Part shown: piece by piece, positions 15,881 to 25,197 of the stretch
Layout: every line of letters starts with the position of its first letter
Numbering within the stretch: position 1 is the stretch's first letter
Assembly: GCA_030696345.1 (NCBI GenBank)
Contig: JAUYSK010000003.1
Span: 1-64,000, forward strand
Length of the DNA stretch: 64,000 bases
Direction of reading: 5' to 3'
From: Azonexus sp.
Lineage (GTDB): Bacteria > Pseudomonadota > Gammaproteobacteria > Burkholderiales > Rhodocyclaceae
Made by a program: the position numbers and the translations under genes
The notes under the pieces: generated by a model
The model's database searches: none
What the model was told of the DNA's origin: nothing
The model's input: the letters and a program-made list of their open reading frames with translations, nothing else

Positions 15881-18412
15881 TCAAGCAGGGGCTGCCGACA
15901 GTTTGGCGATGCAGGCACGCAAATCGGCGGCCATTTCGGAGCCACGCTGATAACGCACATCAATGTTCTTGTTCATGGCCTTGTTGATCACAGCCACCAC
16001 CGTCGGCGGCAAGGCGGGAGCTACGGTCAGTATGTCCGTAGGTGTCTCATTGGCAATCTTGAACATCAGTTGCGCCAGGGATTCTCCGATAAATGGCAGT
16101 TGACCGCAGCACATCTGGTACAGCGTCACACCCAGCGAAAAAAGGTCGGAACGGCCATCGATTTTCTTGCCGGCCAGTTGCTCCGGTGACATATAGGACG
16201 GCGTGCCGAGCACCATCCCGGTCTTGGTGCGCGAGGAATCAGTGATGCGGGCAATCCCAAAGTCAGTCACCTTGACCTGATCACTTTCCGGCTCATACAT
16301 GATGTTGGCCGGCTTGATGTCGCGATGAACGACGTGCTGGCTGTGCGCATAATCCAGCGCATCGGCGACCCGCGCAATAATCGACAGGACGCGCGGCAAG
16401 GGCAACAACCCCGCCGGTTTCGTCTGCGGCACGAGATCCCGGCCCTTCAGGAACTCCATGGCGATATAGGCGAGATCATGCTCTTCACCCGCGTCATACA
16501 TCGTGACGATGTTCGGATGATTGAGACGCCCAGCCGTTTCGGCCTCCCGGAAGAAGCGTTGCTTGACGTCATCCAGTTCATCGGCATCGAACTCTTGGGC
16601 CAGTGCCATGGTCTTGATGGCCACGACACGATTGATCTTCGGATCGCGCCCCAGATAAACCACGCCCATCGCGCCCTTGCCCAACTCCTTCTCAAGCTGA
16701 TAGCGGCCCAGCATCGGCTTTTCGACCTGGCCATCATCGACAATCATCGTACTGGCATTGGTCTGGCCTCGCCCGCCGGCCAGCATCACGGTCTCCGACA
16801 TCTGCTTGGCACGGCTGAGACGCGTCTGAATATCGCGGAATTTCGGGTTGAATTCAGCCATGCTGCGGAAAACCGCTTCCGCCTTGTTGAACTGGCGCTT
16901 GCGCTCGTAATCCAGCGCCAGGTTATACATGTTCTCCATCAAGCCGTTGTCCATCGGGCATTTGCGGAACTTGTCGAAAGCCATGTCGAGCTGGCCTTGC
17001 CCCTGAAATGCCAGGCCCAGCATGCGATTCGACTCGGCCGAATCGAGATCCGATTTTTCCTTGCCCCGCTCGGTTACCAGGAAACGCTTGGTAGTCAGCA
17101 AGAGATGCCCGACCACCAGCAGACTGACCGCCCCCATCAGCGGAATCCACATACCCGCCCCGAGCATCAGGCCAAAGTGCGTCCCGAACAAAGCCAGCAG
17201 GAAGACCAGGGTAGCGACGGCCCCCAAGCCCGCCCCCAGATGCGGCAGCGCGAGAATAATGTAGAGCCCGACCAGCACAATCGCCCCCAGGCTGGCCCAG
17301 ACGCCCCAGGTCGGAGTCACGAAGAAATGCTCCTGCAGGATGCTCGAGACTGCATGCGCCAGGCTGAGCACCGGTGCCATTGCCGGCGAAATCGGGGTTA
17401 CCTGAGGCGAGCCAACCCCTGCTGCGGTCGCCCCGATCAGGACAATCTTGCCGGCATACTTGCTGGCTGGAATCTTGCCGCTCAGGACATCGTAGAAAGA
17501 ATCGACCTGAAATGCCGGTCGCCCTTCGGCTCCTTTGTAGAAGAAGGTGTTCATCCGCGTTGCCGAGTCAGTGGCGATCCGCAACTTTCCAAGGCGGACT
17601 TCCTCACCCAGACGCACCTGCATGTCGCCGGGGCCGAGATTGAGACTCTTCGCTGCAATCATCAGCGACAGCGCCGGATAGAACTGGTCGAAATATTGCA
17701 CCACCAGCGGCTCGGTACGCACGCCACCATCAATATCCGGGCTGCTGTTCAAGTGCCCCAAGGCAAGCGCCTTGTCGCCCAGTGCTTCGACCGGAATCTG
17801 CATCTGCATGGCCGGCAAGGCAAAACCATTGCCTTCAACAACCTGCGCCATCCTGTTCTTCGCCACGAATTCGGGTAAGGCTTTGTCGGGGCGACCGCGC
17901 GCTTCGCCCAATTCGAACAAGACCGGCAACAGGATGTTTCCCGCCTTGGCGTAGCTCTCAGCCAACTTGCGGTCAGTATTCAGGGCAATCTCGGCCTCAG
18001 CCAGCAGGGCAGAAATCTTTTCGTTGTCGGGATTCGCCACCGCGCCCTCGGCCAGGGGCTGATTGACGATCTCGATCAGTTTGGTGATGTAGGCATAGCC
18101 AGGATCAAGCTGCGGCTCGGAGAAGAAAAGCGTGTTGCCAATGACCTTGACCTGAGCAGCCGCCAGCAGATCAGTCATCCGCGCATGCAGTTCGCGCGAC
18201 CACGGCCAGCGGCCAAGATTGGCGATACTCTGGTCGTCAATGGCGATCACTGCTACGCGGTCGGATGGGGTGTGACTGGATGCCTGCACCCCCATGTCGT
18301 AAGCCTTGCGCTCAAGACTCTGCAGCAAGTCCGACCCACTGGCGACCAGCATCGTCAGGGTCACAAGTAACCCGAGAAGCCAGTCAGCCTTCCAGAATGC
18401 TGCCTTTATCAT
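15881..18412 (-). CDS. CHASE2 domain Ser/Thr protein kinase with TPR linker
   Basis: 843 residues. An N-terminal membrane segment, a periplasmic CHASE2 domain (about 30-340) and a cluster of membrane helices (about 350-430) are followed by TPR-like helices (about 450-540) and a C-terminal Hanks-type kinase (about 570-835). The kinase has GKGAMG, the Lys of VAIKTM, HRDIKPANIM, DFGIAR and GTPSYMSPEQL, so it should be active. The topology is reversed from PknB-type kinases, which have the kinase N-terminal. It heads the signalling operon, 85 bases after the upstream gene, and shares the CHASE2 sensor type with the cyclase. Confidence 0.92.
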   Translation of the reverse strand: MIKAAFWKADWLLGLLVTLTMLVASGSDLLQSLERKAYDMGVQASSHTPSDRVAVIAIDDQSIANLGRWPWSRELHARMTDLLAAAQVKVIGNTLFFSEPQLDPGYAYITKLIEIVNQPLAEGAVANPDNEKISALLAEAEIALNTDRKLAESYAKAGNILLPVLFELGEARGRPDKALPEFVAKNRMAQVVEGNGFALPAMQMQIPVEALGDKALALGHLNSSPDIDGGVRTEPLVVQYFDQFYPALSLMIAAKSLNLGPGDMQVRLGEEVRLGKLRIATDSATRMNTFFYKGAEGRPAFQVDSFYDVLSGKIPASKYAGKIVLIGATAAGVGSPQVTPISPAMAPVLSLAHAVSSILQEHFFVTPTWGVWASLGAIVLVGLYIILALPHLGAGLGAVATLVFLLALFGTHFGLMLGAGMWIPLMGAVSLLVVGHLLLTTKRFLVTERGKEKSDLDSAESNRMLGLAFQGQGQLDMAFDKFRKCPMDNGLMENMYNLALDYERKRQFNKAEAVFRSMAEFNPKFRDIQTRLSRAKQMSETVMLAGGRGQTNASTMIVDDGQVEKPMLGRYQLEKELGKGAMGVVYLGRDPKINRVVAIKTMALAQEFDADELDDVKQRFFREAETAGRLNHPNIVTMYDAGEEHDLAYIAMEFLKGRDLVPQTKPAGLLPLPRVLSIIARVADALDYAHSQHVVHRDIKPANIMYEPESDQVKVTDFGIARITDSSRTKTGMVLGTPSYMSPEQLAGKKIDGRSDLFSLGVTLYQMCCGQLPFIGESLAQLMFKIANETPTDILTVAPALPPTVVAVINKAMNKNIDVRYQRGSEMAADLRACIAKLSAAPA

Positions 18413-18497
18413 CCATTCCCCCTGTTTTCAGCGCCGAATGCCAAACAACATCGGGCCGGGGCGTATTTTTACGCCCACTTGCCGCGCCGGTCAAACC

Positions 18498-19454
18498 TCA
18501 TTGCACCGGAATCTCCTGACCGAGGCCCGCAGCCTCTGCCGCCGCCAGCACTCGCAAGCCAACCGCCAGATCCTGAATCGCCATACCCTGGGACTCAAAC
18601 AGCGTAATTTGCCCTGCTGAACTGCGCCCGGCATGGCGTCCGATGATGACATCGCCAAGTTCTACCAACTGCCTTGAATGGAGCCGCCCCTTTTCAAGCA
18701 AGGAAAGCAAATCTCCCGCTTCGGCCAGTGCGGTTGGCACAGCATCGACCGTAATCAGGTCACAACGCTTGACGGCAGCCTCCGACAATTCCTGGCGGAT
18801 CAATGCATTCGACCCGGCGGCATTGATATGCACACCCTCTTCCAGCCAATCAGCCTCGAAAAGCGCTTGCGTTGCCGTCGTCACCGTCCCCAGCAAATCG
18901 CTGCCACGCACCGTTTCCTCGGCACTTTCAGCCGGCACCACGGCGACGCCGGTAACTTCGCTCATCCGTTGGCAAAAAGCCTGCAACTTGTCCGCTTTGC
19001 GGCTGAATACCTTGACCCGTTCCAGCGGCAAGGCAGCGCAGATCGCGCGAACATGGCCCTCCGCCTGCCAGCCCGCGCCGAATATACCCGCAACAGTGGA
19101 ATCGGGCCGCGCCAGCCACTTGGCTGCCAGCCCGCTGGCCGCGCCAGTGCGGATCATGCCCATGTAATCGGCCTCGATCACGGCACGCAATCGACCGCTC
19201 GCCGCGTCAAACAGATGCACCAGAAAACGATTGCCGCTGCGGTTGGTGGTGTAGGCCTTGTAGCCAATCACGCCTTGCGCCGGCAGCGCACCTTGCAGGA
19301 TATGCAACACGGTTTGCGGCAAACGACTGCGCGCCCGCGGCGTGTCCATGGCCTGCCCGAGCGCTAGGTCGCGATGTGCCGACTCGACGCCCTCAAGCGC
19401 CATTGCTACGGTCAACAGCCTTTTTACATCACTTTCTGAAAGAAACAGCGCCAT
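18498..19454 (-). CDS. Ornithine cyclodeaminase / mu-crystallin family protein
   Basis: 318 residues, the family's usual length. It shows the Rossmann segment VAGIFGAGWQAEGHVRAI, a following VFSRKADKLQAF and a late ALAEAGDL region. Family members include ornithine cyclodeaminase, alanine dehydrogenase and imine reductases, so the exact reaction is not fixed. The start is ATG 19454, 9 bases after the TerC gene, implying co-transcription. A link to arginine or ornithine from cyanophycin would be speculation. Confidence 0.85.
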   Translation of the reverse strand: MALFLSESDVKRLLTVAMALEGVESAHRDLALGQAMDTPRARSRLPQTVLHILQGALPAQGVIGYKAYTTNRSGNRFLVHLFDAASGRLRAVIEADYMGMIRTGAASGLAAKWLARPDSTVAGIFGAGWQAEGHVRAICAALPLERVKVFSRKADKLQAFCQRMSEVTGVAVVPAESAEETVRGSDLLGTVTTATQALFEADWLEEGVHINAAGSNALIRQELSEAAVKRCDLITVDAVPTALAEAGDLLSLLEKGRLHSRQLVELGDVIIGRHAGRSSAGQITLFESQGMAIQDLAVGLRVLAAAEAAGLGQEIPVQ

Positions 19455-19463
19455 CTCCCCCCC

Positions 19464-20165
19464 TTAAACGATGGTGATATCCTGACGGGCCAGAATCCGT
19501 TGTTCCAGCCAGCGGCCAACCCCGACCACCATAAGTGCGCCAATAACACCAGCCACTCTGGCCGACCACGCCGGCATCGGCGGTAAGAGGCCAAGCACGC
19601 CGGGATCGGAAAAGATCATCTGGCCAGCAACGTAACCCAGCAATGCCGCGCCAAACAGGACAATCGACGGCCAGCGCTCCATCCAGTGCAGAATAAGCTG
19701 GCTGGACCAGACTATCAGCGGAATGCTGACAGCCAGCCCGAACAATAACAAGGCCAGGCTGCCATGCGCCGCACCAGCCACTGCGATCACGTTATCGAGG
19801 CTCATGACAAAATCGGCAACGATGATGGTCTTGACGGCCCCCCACAGGTGAGCCGAGGCCTTGATGTCATGACCTTCTTCCTCTTCCGGCAACATCAGCT
19901 TGACGGCAATCCAGATCAGCAACAAGCCACCGACCAGCTTGAGCCAAGGCAGGTTCATGACCATTGCAGCAAATACCGTCAGCACGACACGTAAACCGAT
20001 GGCACCGGCCACGCCCCAGAAAATCCCTTTGGTGCGTTGCTCCGGTGACAGGTTGCGACAGGCCAGCGCGATGACCACTGCGTTGTCGCCGGAAAGCACA
20101 ATGTCGATCAGGATGATCTGGCCGACAGCGATCCAGAACAAGGAGGAGGTGAGATCAAATTCCAT
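19464..20165 (-). CDS. TerC family integral membrane protein (YjbE type)
   Basis: 233 residues with about seven hydrophobic segments and the TerC signature acidic positions in IVLSGDNAVVIALA and DFVMSLDNVIAVAGAA. TerC/Alx relatives take part in metal (often Mn) export or metalation of secreted proteins. It begins just after the sucCD terminator and is followed closely by the ornithine-cyclodeaminase-like gene. Only 16 bases separate its start from the terminator stem, so any promoter must overlap that stem or lie upstream of it. Confidence 0.88.
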   Translation of the reverse strand: MEFDLTSSLFWIAVGQIILIDIVLSGDNAVVIALACRNLSPEQRTKGIFWGVAGAIGLRVVLTVFAAMVMNLPWLKLVGGLLLIWIAVKLMLPEEEEGHDIKASAHLWGAVKTIIVADFVMSLDNVIAVAGAAHGSLALLLFGLAVSIPLIVWSSQLILHWMERWPSIVLFGAALLGYVAGQMIFSDPGVLGLLPPMPAWSARVAGVIGALMVVGVGRWLEQRILARQDITIV

Positions 20166-20181
20166 TAACCTGCAGACGTAA

Positions 20182-20208
20182 AAAAGGCGGGCACACGGCC
20201 CGCCTTTT
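20182..20208 (-). terminator. Rho-independent terminator after sucCD
   Basis: An 11-base inverted repeat (AAAAGGCGGGC / GCCCGCCTTTT) with a 5-base loop. Read on the minus strand the stem ends in a run of T, placing it about 20 bases after the end of sucD. It is nearly symmetric and could act in both directions. Confidence 0.82.
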
Positions 20209-20228
20209 GGTTGAGCTAGGCTCGAATT

Positions 20229-21122
20229 TTACAGCAGACCCTTGAGCAGCTTGGCCATTTCGGACGGATTGCGCGTCACGGTGAAGCCGCAGGCTTCCAT
20301 GATTTCCAGCTTGGCATCAGCCGTGTCGGCACCGCCGGAGATCAAGGCGCCAGCATGGCCCATGCGCTTGCCGGCCGGAGCCGTAACACCAGCGATGAAG
20401 CCGACGATCGGCTTCTTCATGTTTTCCTAGCACCACATGGCGGCTTCAGCTTCGTCAGGACCGCCGATTTCGCCGATCATGATGACCGCGTCGGTATCCG
20501 GATCGTCGTTGAAAGCCTTCATGACGTCGATGTGCTTCAGACCGTTGATCGGGTCACCACCGATACCGACGGCAGAAGATTGACCCAGACCGATTTCGGT
20601 CAACTGGCCAACAGCTTCATAGGTCAGGGTGCCGGAGCGGGAAACGACGCCGATACGACCCTTGCGGTGGATGTGACCCGGCATGATGCCGATCTTCACT
20701 TCGTCCGGGGTGATCAGGCCGGGGCAGTTCGGGCCGAGCAGCAGGGTCTTCTTGCCGCCCTTGGCTTCCTTTTCCTTCATCTTGTTGCGCAGGATGAGCA
20801 TGTCGCGGACAGGAATGCCTTCGGTGATGCAGATGGCCAGATCGAGGTCGGCTTCAACGGCTTCCCAGATCGCAGCGGCAGCGCCCGGGGGCGGTACGTA
20901 GATGACGGAAACGGTGGCGCCGGTAGTCTGGGCAGCTTCCTTAACGGAACCGAAGATAGGAATACCGAAGATGCTTTCGCCAGCCTTCTTCGGGTTCACG
21001 CCAGCGACGAAGCACTCTTTGCCGTTTGCGTATTCCTGGCACTTTTCCGTATGGAACTGACCGGTCTTGCCGGTGATGCCCTGGGTGATGATGCGGGTGT
21101 TCTTATTGATGAAAATGGACAT
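20229..21122 (-). pseudogene. sucD: Succinate-CoA ligase alpha subunit, interrupted by in-frame TAG
   Basis: The frame encodes SucD (ADP-forming succinyl-CoA synthetase alpha, TCA cycle). The first 231 codons contain the CoA-binding N-domain and VGIGGDPINGL; the last 63 hold [10 protein letters not shown] with the catalytic phospho-His. Between them, at 20427-20429, is an in-frame TAG. Alignment from memory with E. coli SucD needs no gap: an Ile/Val-Lys pair is replaced by Cys-stop. The truncated product would lack the catalytic His. The stop forms TAGGA 5 bases before an in-frame ATG (20420), so the tail could be translated separately. It may be a real mutation, a split gene or a sequence error; sucC beside it is intact. 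Confidence 0.85.
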
Positions 21123-21133
21123 TCAATAGCTCC

Positions 21134-22294
21134 TTACTTGACCGCAGCAACGATCTGGGTGGCGGCTTCGGCCATGGAATCGGCAGAGATGATGGGCAGA
21201 CCGGACTCTTTCAGAATCTTCTTGCCCAAATCTTCATTGGTACCCTTCATGCGCACGACCAGCGGCACCGACAGATGGGTTTCCTTGGCTGCGGCAACAA
21301 CACCGGCAGCAATCGTGTCGCACTTCATGATACCGCCGAAGATGTTGACCAGGATGCCCTTGACCTTGGTGTTCTTGAGCATGATCTTGAAGGCTTCGGT
21401 GACCTTCTCGGTCGTTGCACCACCGCCGACGTCGAGGAAGTTGGCCGGCTCGGCGCCGAACAGCTTGATCGTGTCCATCGTCGCCATGGCCAGACCGGCA
21501 CCATTGACCAGACAGCCGATGTTGCCGTCGAGGGAAATGTAGGCCAGATCGAACTTGGAAGCTTCGACTTCGTCGGCATCTTCTTCATCCAAGTCGCGCA
21601 TGGCAACGATCTCTTCCTGACGGTAGAGGGCGTTGGAGTCGAAGTTGAACTTGGCGTCAATCGCCTTGACGGTGCCGTCGGTCTCGTGGATCAGCGGATT
21701 GATTTCGGCCAGCGAAGCATCCGTTTCCATGTAGCAGGTGTAGAGCTTCTTCAGCGTGTCGATACACTGCGGAATCGAGGATTCCAGCATGCCCATGCCC
21801 TTGGCCAGCTCCATGCCCTGCGCGTCAGTCAGGCCGACCAGCGGGTTAATGAAAACCTTGACGATTTTTTCCGGGGTCTTGTGGGCAACTTCTTCGATGT
21901 CCATACCACCATCGTAGGAGGCCATCATGGCGACGGACTGCGTGGCGCGATCAGTCAGCGCAGCAACGTAGTACTCGTGCTGGATGTCAGCACCCTCTTC
22001 GATCAGCAGGTGACGAACCTTCTGGCCTTCCGGACCGGTCTGGTGCGTAATCAGCTGCATGCCGAGAATCTGGCCGGCGTATTCGCGCACTTTTTCGAGG
22101 GAGGTTGCGACCTTGACGCCGCCACCTTTGCCACGGCCACCAGCGTGGATCTGAGCCTTGACGACCCAAACCTTGCCACCGAGGGTTTCAGCTGCCTTGA
22201 CTGCGTCTTCGACGGTCGTGCAGTGAATGCCGCGGGGAACCGTAACGCCGAATTTCTTCAGGAGTTGTTTGCCCTGATATTCGTGAATTTTCAT
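21134..22294 (-). CDS. sucC: Succinate-CoA ligase (ADP-forming) beta subunit
   Basis: 386 residues, the normal SucC length. It has the N-terminal [17 protein letters not shown], an ATP-grasp core with [14 protein letters not shown], and the C-terminal [13 protein letters not shown] and [10 protein letters not shown] that contact CoA and the alpha subunit. It pairs with SucD in the TCA cycle, making succinate and ATP from succinyl-CoA. sucD follows after 11 bases. A leader of about 60 bases and a TATAAC hexamer lie upstream. Confidence 0.96.
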   Translation of the reverse strand: MKIHEYQGKQLLKKFGVTVPRGIHCTTVEDAVKAAETLGGKVWVVKAQIHAGGRGKGGGVKVATSLEKVREYAGQILGMQLITHQTGPEGQKVRHLLIEEGADIQHEYYVAALTDRATQSVAMMASYDGGMDIEEVAHKTPEKIVKVFINPLVGLTDAQGMELAKGMGMLESSIPQCIDTLKKLYTCYMETDASLAEINPLIHETDGTVKAIDAKFNFDSNALYRQEEIVAMRDLDEEDADEVEASKFDLAYISLDGNIGCLVNGAGLAMATMDTIKLFGAEPANFLDVGGGATTEKVTEAFKIMLKNTKVKGILVNIFGGIMKCDTIAAGVVAAAKETHLSVPLVVRMKGTNEDLGKKILKESGLPIISADSMAEAATQIVAAVK

Positions 22295-22363
22295 GCGCTT
22301 TCCTTGCGTTTAGTTAAGTTGCGAGCAATGAGCGGTGGCCCAAAAATCCCCTGACCCCACCCG

Positions 22364-22369
22364 GTTATA
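22364..22369 (-). promoter_or_regulatory. Candidate -10 hexamer for sucCD
   Basis: On the minus strand this reads TATAAC, 5 of 6 matches to the sigma-70 -10 element, about 70 bases before the sucC start. I see no good -35 at the right distance, so the assignment is weak. Confidence 0.3.
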
Positions 22370-22430
22370 CTGGATTCAGCCCAAAATTTTACCACAGACC
22401 CAAAAGTTTTTTGCGCACCGAAATTCATAA

Positions 22431-23771
22431 TTACGGCGGTGATTCCACGGCCTTCACCGCCTTGCGCAAAAGCGGCAAAAGCATCGCCGCCGCCAATACC
22501 AGGCCCAGCACGTTGGCCAACCAGAACCCGGCCACGCCAAGCGCCGGCTGCCAACGAAAACACAGCCAAGCCCCGCCCAGCAGCCCAATCCCCCAGAAAC
22601 AGAATATCTGCACCAGCATCGGCACAAAAGTTACCCGATAGGCCCGCAATGCGTGTCCGGCAACCGTCTGAAGCGCGTCAAAGAACTGGTAGATCGCAAC
22701 GTAGATGACCAGACTCAACGCAATCGCCCGCACCGCCGGGTCGTTGGTATACGCAGTGATTAGCGGCTCGGCCGCCAACCAGAGCATGAGGCCGGCCAGC
22801 GTCGATAACGCTGCCGCCAGCAATAAGCCGGCCCGGATAGCGGCGTGAGCCTTCGGCCAGTCGCGCCCGCCCACCGCCTGGCCAACTGCGGCCATGGTGG
22901 CGATGGCGAGCGACAACGGCAGCATATAGGTCAGGGCCGAAACGTTTGCAATAATGCGGTGACCGGCAACGACCGTCGCTCCCAGTGATGCCACGAACAA
23001 GCTGATCAGGGTGAACGAGGTGATTTCCACCAGATTGGACAATCCCATCGGCAGCCCAAGACGCAGCAACTCCCGCCACATCGGCCAACGCGGCGCCTGC
23101 CAGTTGCTGAACGGGCGATAGCGCCGCCCGAGCGGGCCGAAGGCAAGATAGGCAGCGCCACTAAAACAGGCCAGCCAGCCAATCACGATATTGGACAAGG
23201 CGCAGCCTACGACCCCGAGCGGTTCACCCAGCCAGCCCTGCAAAGCCAGCCCCCAGGCGAGCAAGGCATGCAAGGCCAGGCTGCACAGGCCAACACCCAT
23301 CAATACTCGGGGCTTGCCCAGGGCATTGCAGAAAGCGTAGAAGGTGCGATAACCAAGCGCCGCCGGCAGACTCCAGGCAAGCAGACCCAAATATTGCCGA
23401 ACTTTGGCGTCCACCGCAGCATCCATGTCCGCCATGCCCAGCAAGGCTCCGGGGTGCGTCAGAAAGAGCACACCGGGCACGGAGAGCAACAAAGCCAGCC
23501 AGAAAGCTTGCTGCAGGACACCCGCCACTTCATCGTCGCGCTTCGCACCATGCAGATGCGCGACAACCGGAGCGACGGCCTGAAGGATACCCACCAGCGC
23601 AAAAACCACCGAAACATGAATGCCGCCACCGATCGCCACGGCGGCCAGGTCGAGCGAACTGACATGACCGAGCACGGCGGTATCGACCACCATCATGCCG
23701 ATAGAGGCAAGTTGGGCGACCAGGATGGGGAAAGCGTGGGCGATCAGCCCGCGGGCAGCGGCAACAAACAT
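22431..23771 (-). CDS. MATE family multidrug efflux transporter
   Basis: About 446 residues and roughly 12 hydrophobic segments, as in NorM-type MATE pumps. Early motifs such as FPILVAQLASIGMMVVDTAV and the repeated half (LRLGLPMGLSNLVEITSF) fit the two-bundle fold. MATE proteins export cationic drugs in exchange for Na+ or H+. ATG 23771 was chosen because the family's first helix begins there; an in-frame start further out would add 50 residues without similarity. It is transcribed away from the paaK-like gene. Confidence 0.9.
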   Translation of the reverse strand: MFVAAARGLIAHAFPILVAQLASIGMMVVDTAVLGHVSSLDLAAVAIGGGIHVSVVFALVGILQAVAPVVAHLHGAKRDDEVAGVLQQAFWLALLLSVPGVLFLTHPGALLGMADMDAAVDAKVRQYLGLLAWSLPAALGYRTFYAFCNALGKPRVLMGVGLCSLALHALLAWGLALQGWLGEPLGVVGCALSNIVIGWLACFSGAAYLAFGPLGRRYRPFSNWQAPRWPMWRELLRLGLPMGLSNLVEITSFTLISLFVASLGATVVAGHRIIANVSALTYMLPLSLAIATMAAVGQAVGGRDWPKAHAAIRAGLLLAAALSTLAGLMLWLAAEPLITAYTNDPAVRAIALSLVIYVAIYQFFDALQTVAGHALRAYRVTFVPMLVQIFCFWGIGLLGGAWLCFRWQPALGVAGFWLANVLGLVLAAAMLLPLLRKAVKAVESPP

Positions 23772-23898
23772 GGGGCCAGATTGTCGCACGCACCACAAGA
23801 ACGTCACGGTCGACTGGCAAAAACAGACCGGATTGATCTGGCTCAAGCAGCCAGCCGGCATGCCAGACGAAAATTCGGGGTTCAGGAGGGAGTACAAA

Positions 23899-25194
23899 AT
23901 GAATAAAGGCCTACACGCCATCGAAACCGCCAGCCGTGACGAAATCGTCGCCCTGCAGACTGAACGTCTGAAATGGACGCTGCAGCATGTTTATAGCAAC
24001 GTGCCACATTACAAGGCCAAATTCGATGCAGCCGGCGTCCACCCGGACGACCTCAAGTCGCTGGCCGACCTGGCGAAGTTCCCCTTCACCACCAAGCAGG
24101 ATCTGCGCGACAACTACCCGTACAGCATGTTCGCCGTTCCGCGCGAAGAAGTTGTCCGCATTCACGCCTCCAGCGGCACGACGGGCAAGCCCACGGTGGT
24201 TGGCTACACCCGGAAGGACATCAGCACCTGGGCCGACCTGATTGCCCGCTCGATCTACGCCTCCGGCGGCCGCAAGGGTGACATCGTGCATGTTGCCTAT
24301 GGCTATGGCTTGTTCACCGGCGGACTGGGCGCGCATTACGGTGCCGAGAAGCTTGGCTGCACGGTGATCCCGATGTCCGGCGGCCAGACCGAGAAGCAGG
24401 TTCAGCTGATCACCGACTTCAAGCCGAGCATCATCATGGTGACGCCGTCCTACATGCTCAATATCGCCGACGAGTTCCGCCGCCAAGGCATCGATCCGCG
24501 CAGTACGGCGCTACGCATCGGCATTCACGGCGCCGAGCCGTGGACTGACGCGATGCGCGGCGAAATCGAGGCCGCCTTCGGCATCGACGCCATCGACATC
24601 TACGGCCTTTCGGAGGTGATCGGTCCGGGAGTCGCCAACGAATGCGCCGAAAGCAAGGATGGCCCGGTGATCTGGGAAGATCACTTTTTCCCGGAAATCA
24701 TCGACCCCAGCACCGGTGAAGTGTTGCCGGAAGGAAGCCAGGGCGAGCTGGTTTTCACGTCGCTGACCAAAGAGGCAATGCCGGTCATCCGTTACCGCAC
24801 CCGCGACCTGACCCGCCTGCTGCCGCCCACCTCGCGCTCGATGCGCCGGATCGGCAAGATCACCGGCCGATCGGACGACATGCTGATCATTCGCGGCGTC
24901 AACGTCTTCCCGTCGCAGATCGAGGAACTGATCCTCAAGCAACCCAAACTTTCGCCGCATTACATTCTGGAAATAACCCGCGACGGCCATCTCGACTCGA
25001 TGAAGGTCAATGTCGAACTGAAGCGGGAGTTCGAGTTTGCGAGCAGCGCCGAAAAGGAATTCGTGGCGCACGACCTGCAGCACCACATCAAATCCTATAT
25101 CGGCATTTCGGCGCGGATCGAAATCGTCGAGGTTGGCGGCATTGAGCGCTCGGTTGGCAAAGCCAGGCGCGTCATCGACAAACGGCCGAAATAA
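23899..25194 (+). CDS. paaK: Phenylacetate-CoA ligase
   Basis: 431 residues, typical for PaaK. The adenylate-forming motif ASSGTTGKPTVVGYTR, the later YGLSEVIGPGVANEC and YRTRDLTRLLP, and the C-terminal LIIRGVNVFPSQIEE are all present. It activates phenylacetate to phenylacetyl-CoA in the cytoplasm using ATP. ATG 23899 follows a strong AGGAGGG site by 8 bases. No other paa genes lie here, so it is either a stand-alone ligase (for example in anaerobic phenylalanine or aromatic use) or serves distant genes. Confidence 0.93.
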   Translation: MNKGLHAIETASRDEIVALQTERLKWTLQHVYSNVPHYKAKFDAAGVHPDDLKSLADLAKFPFTTKQDLRDNYPYSMFAVPREEVVRIHASSGTTGKPTVVGYTRKDISTWADLIARSIYASGGRKGDIVHVAYGYGLFTGGLGAHYGAEKLGCTVIPMSGGQTEKQVQLITDFKPSIIMVTPSYMLNIADEFRRQGIDPRSTALRIGIHGAEPWTDAMRGEIEAAFGIDAIDIYGLSEVIGPGVANECAESKDGPVIWEDHFFPEIIDPSTGEVLPEGSQGELVFTSLTKEAMPVIRYRTRDLTRLLPPTSRSMRRIGKITGRSDDMLIIRGVNVFPSQIEELILKQPKLSPHYILEITRDGHLDSMKVNVELKREFEFASSAEKEFVAHDLQHHIKSYIGISARIEIVEVGGIERSVGKARRVIDKRPK

Positions 25195-25197
25195 GGC

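Noticed and set aside
16325..17878. A long open frame of over 500 codons on the + strand opposite the CHASE2 kinase
   Set aside because: It lies wholly antisense to a gene with clear kinase motifs, has low-complexity Arg/His/Gln-rich composition and no recognisable domain; such frames are common in GC-rich DNA.
18459..18476. A 7-base hairpin between the kinase and the ornithine-cyclodeaminase-like gene
   Set aside because: No T-run follows on either relevant strand, so it was not called a terminator; the kinase operon may be partly fed from upstream.
20166..20181. Manganese (yybP-ykoY) riboswitch before the TerC gene
   Set aside because: Only 16 bases separate the start codon from the sucCD terminator stem, too little for the riboswitch.
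20427..20429. TAG in sucD decoded as pyrrolysine
   Set aside because: Nothing in the window suggests a pyl system, and related bacteria lack it; mutation or sequence error is simpler.
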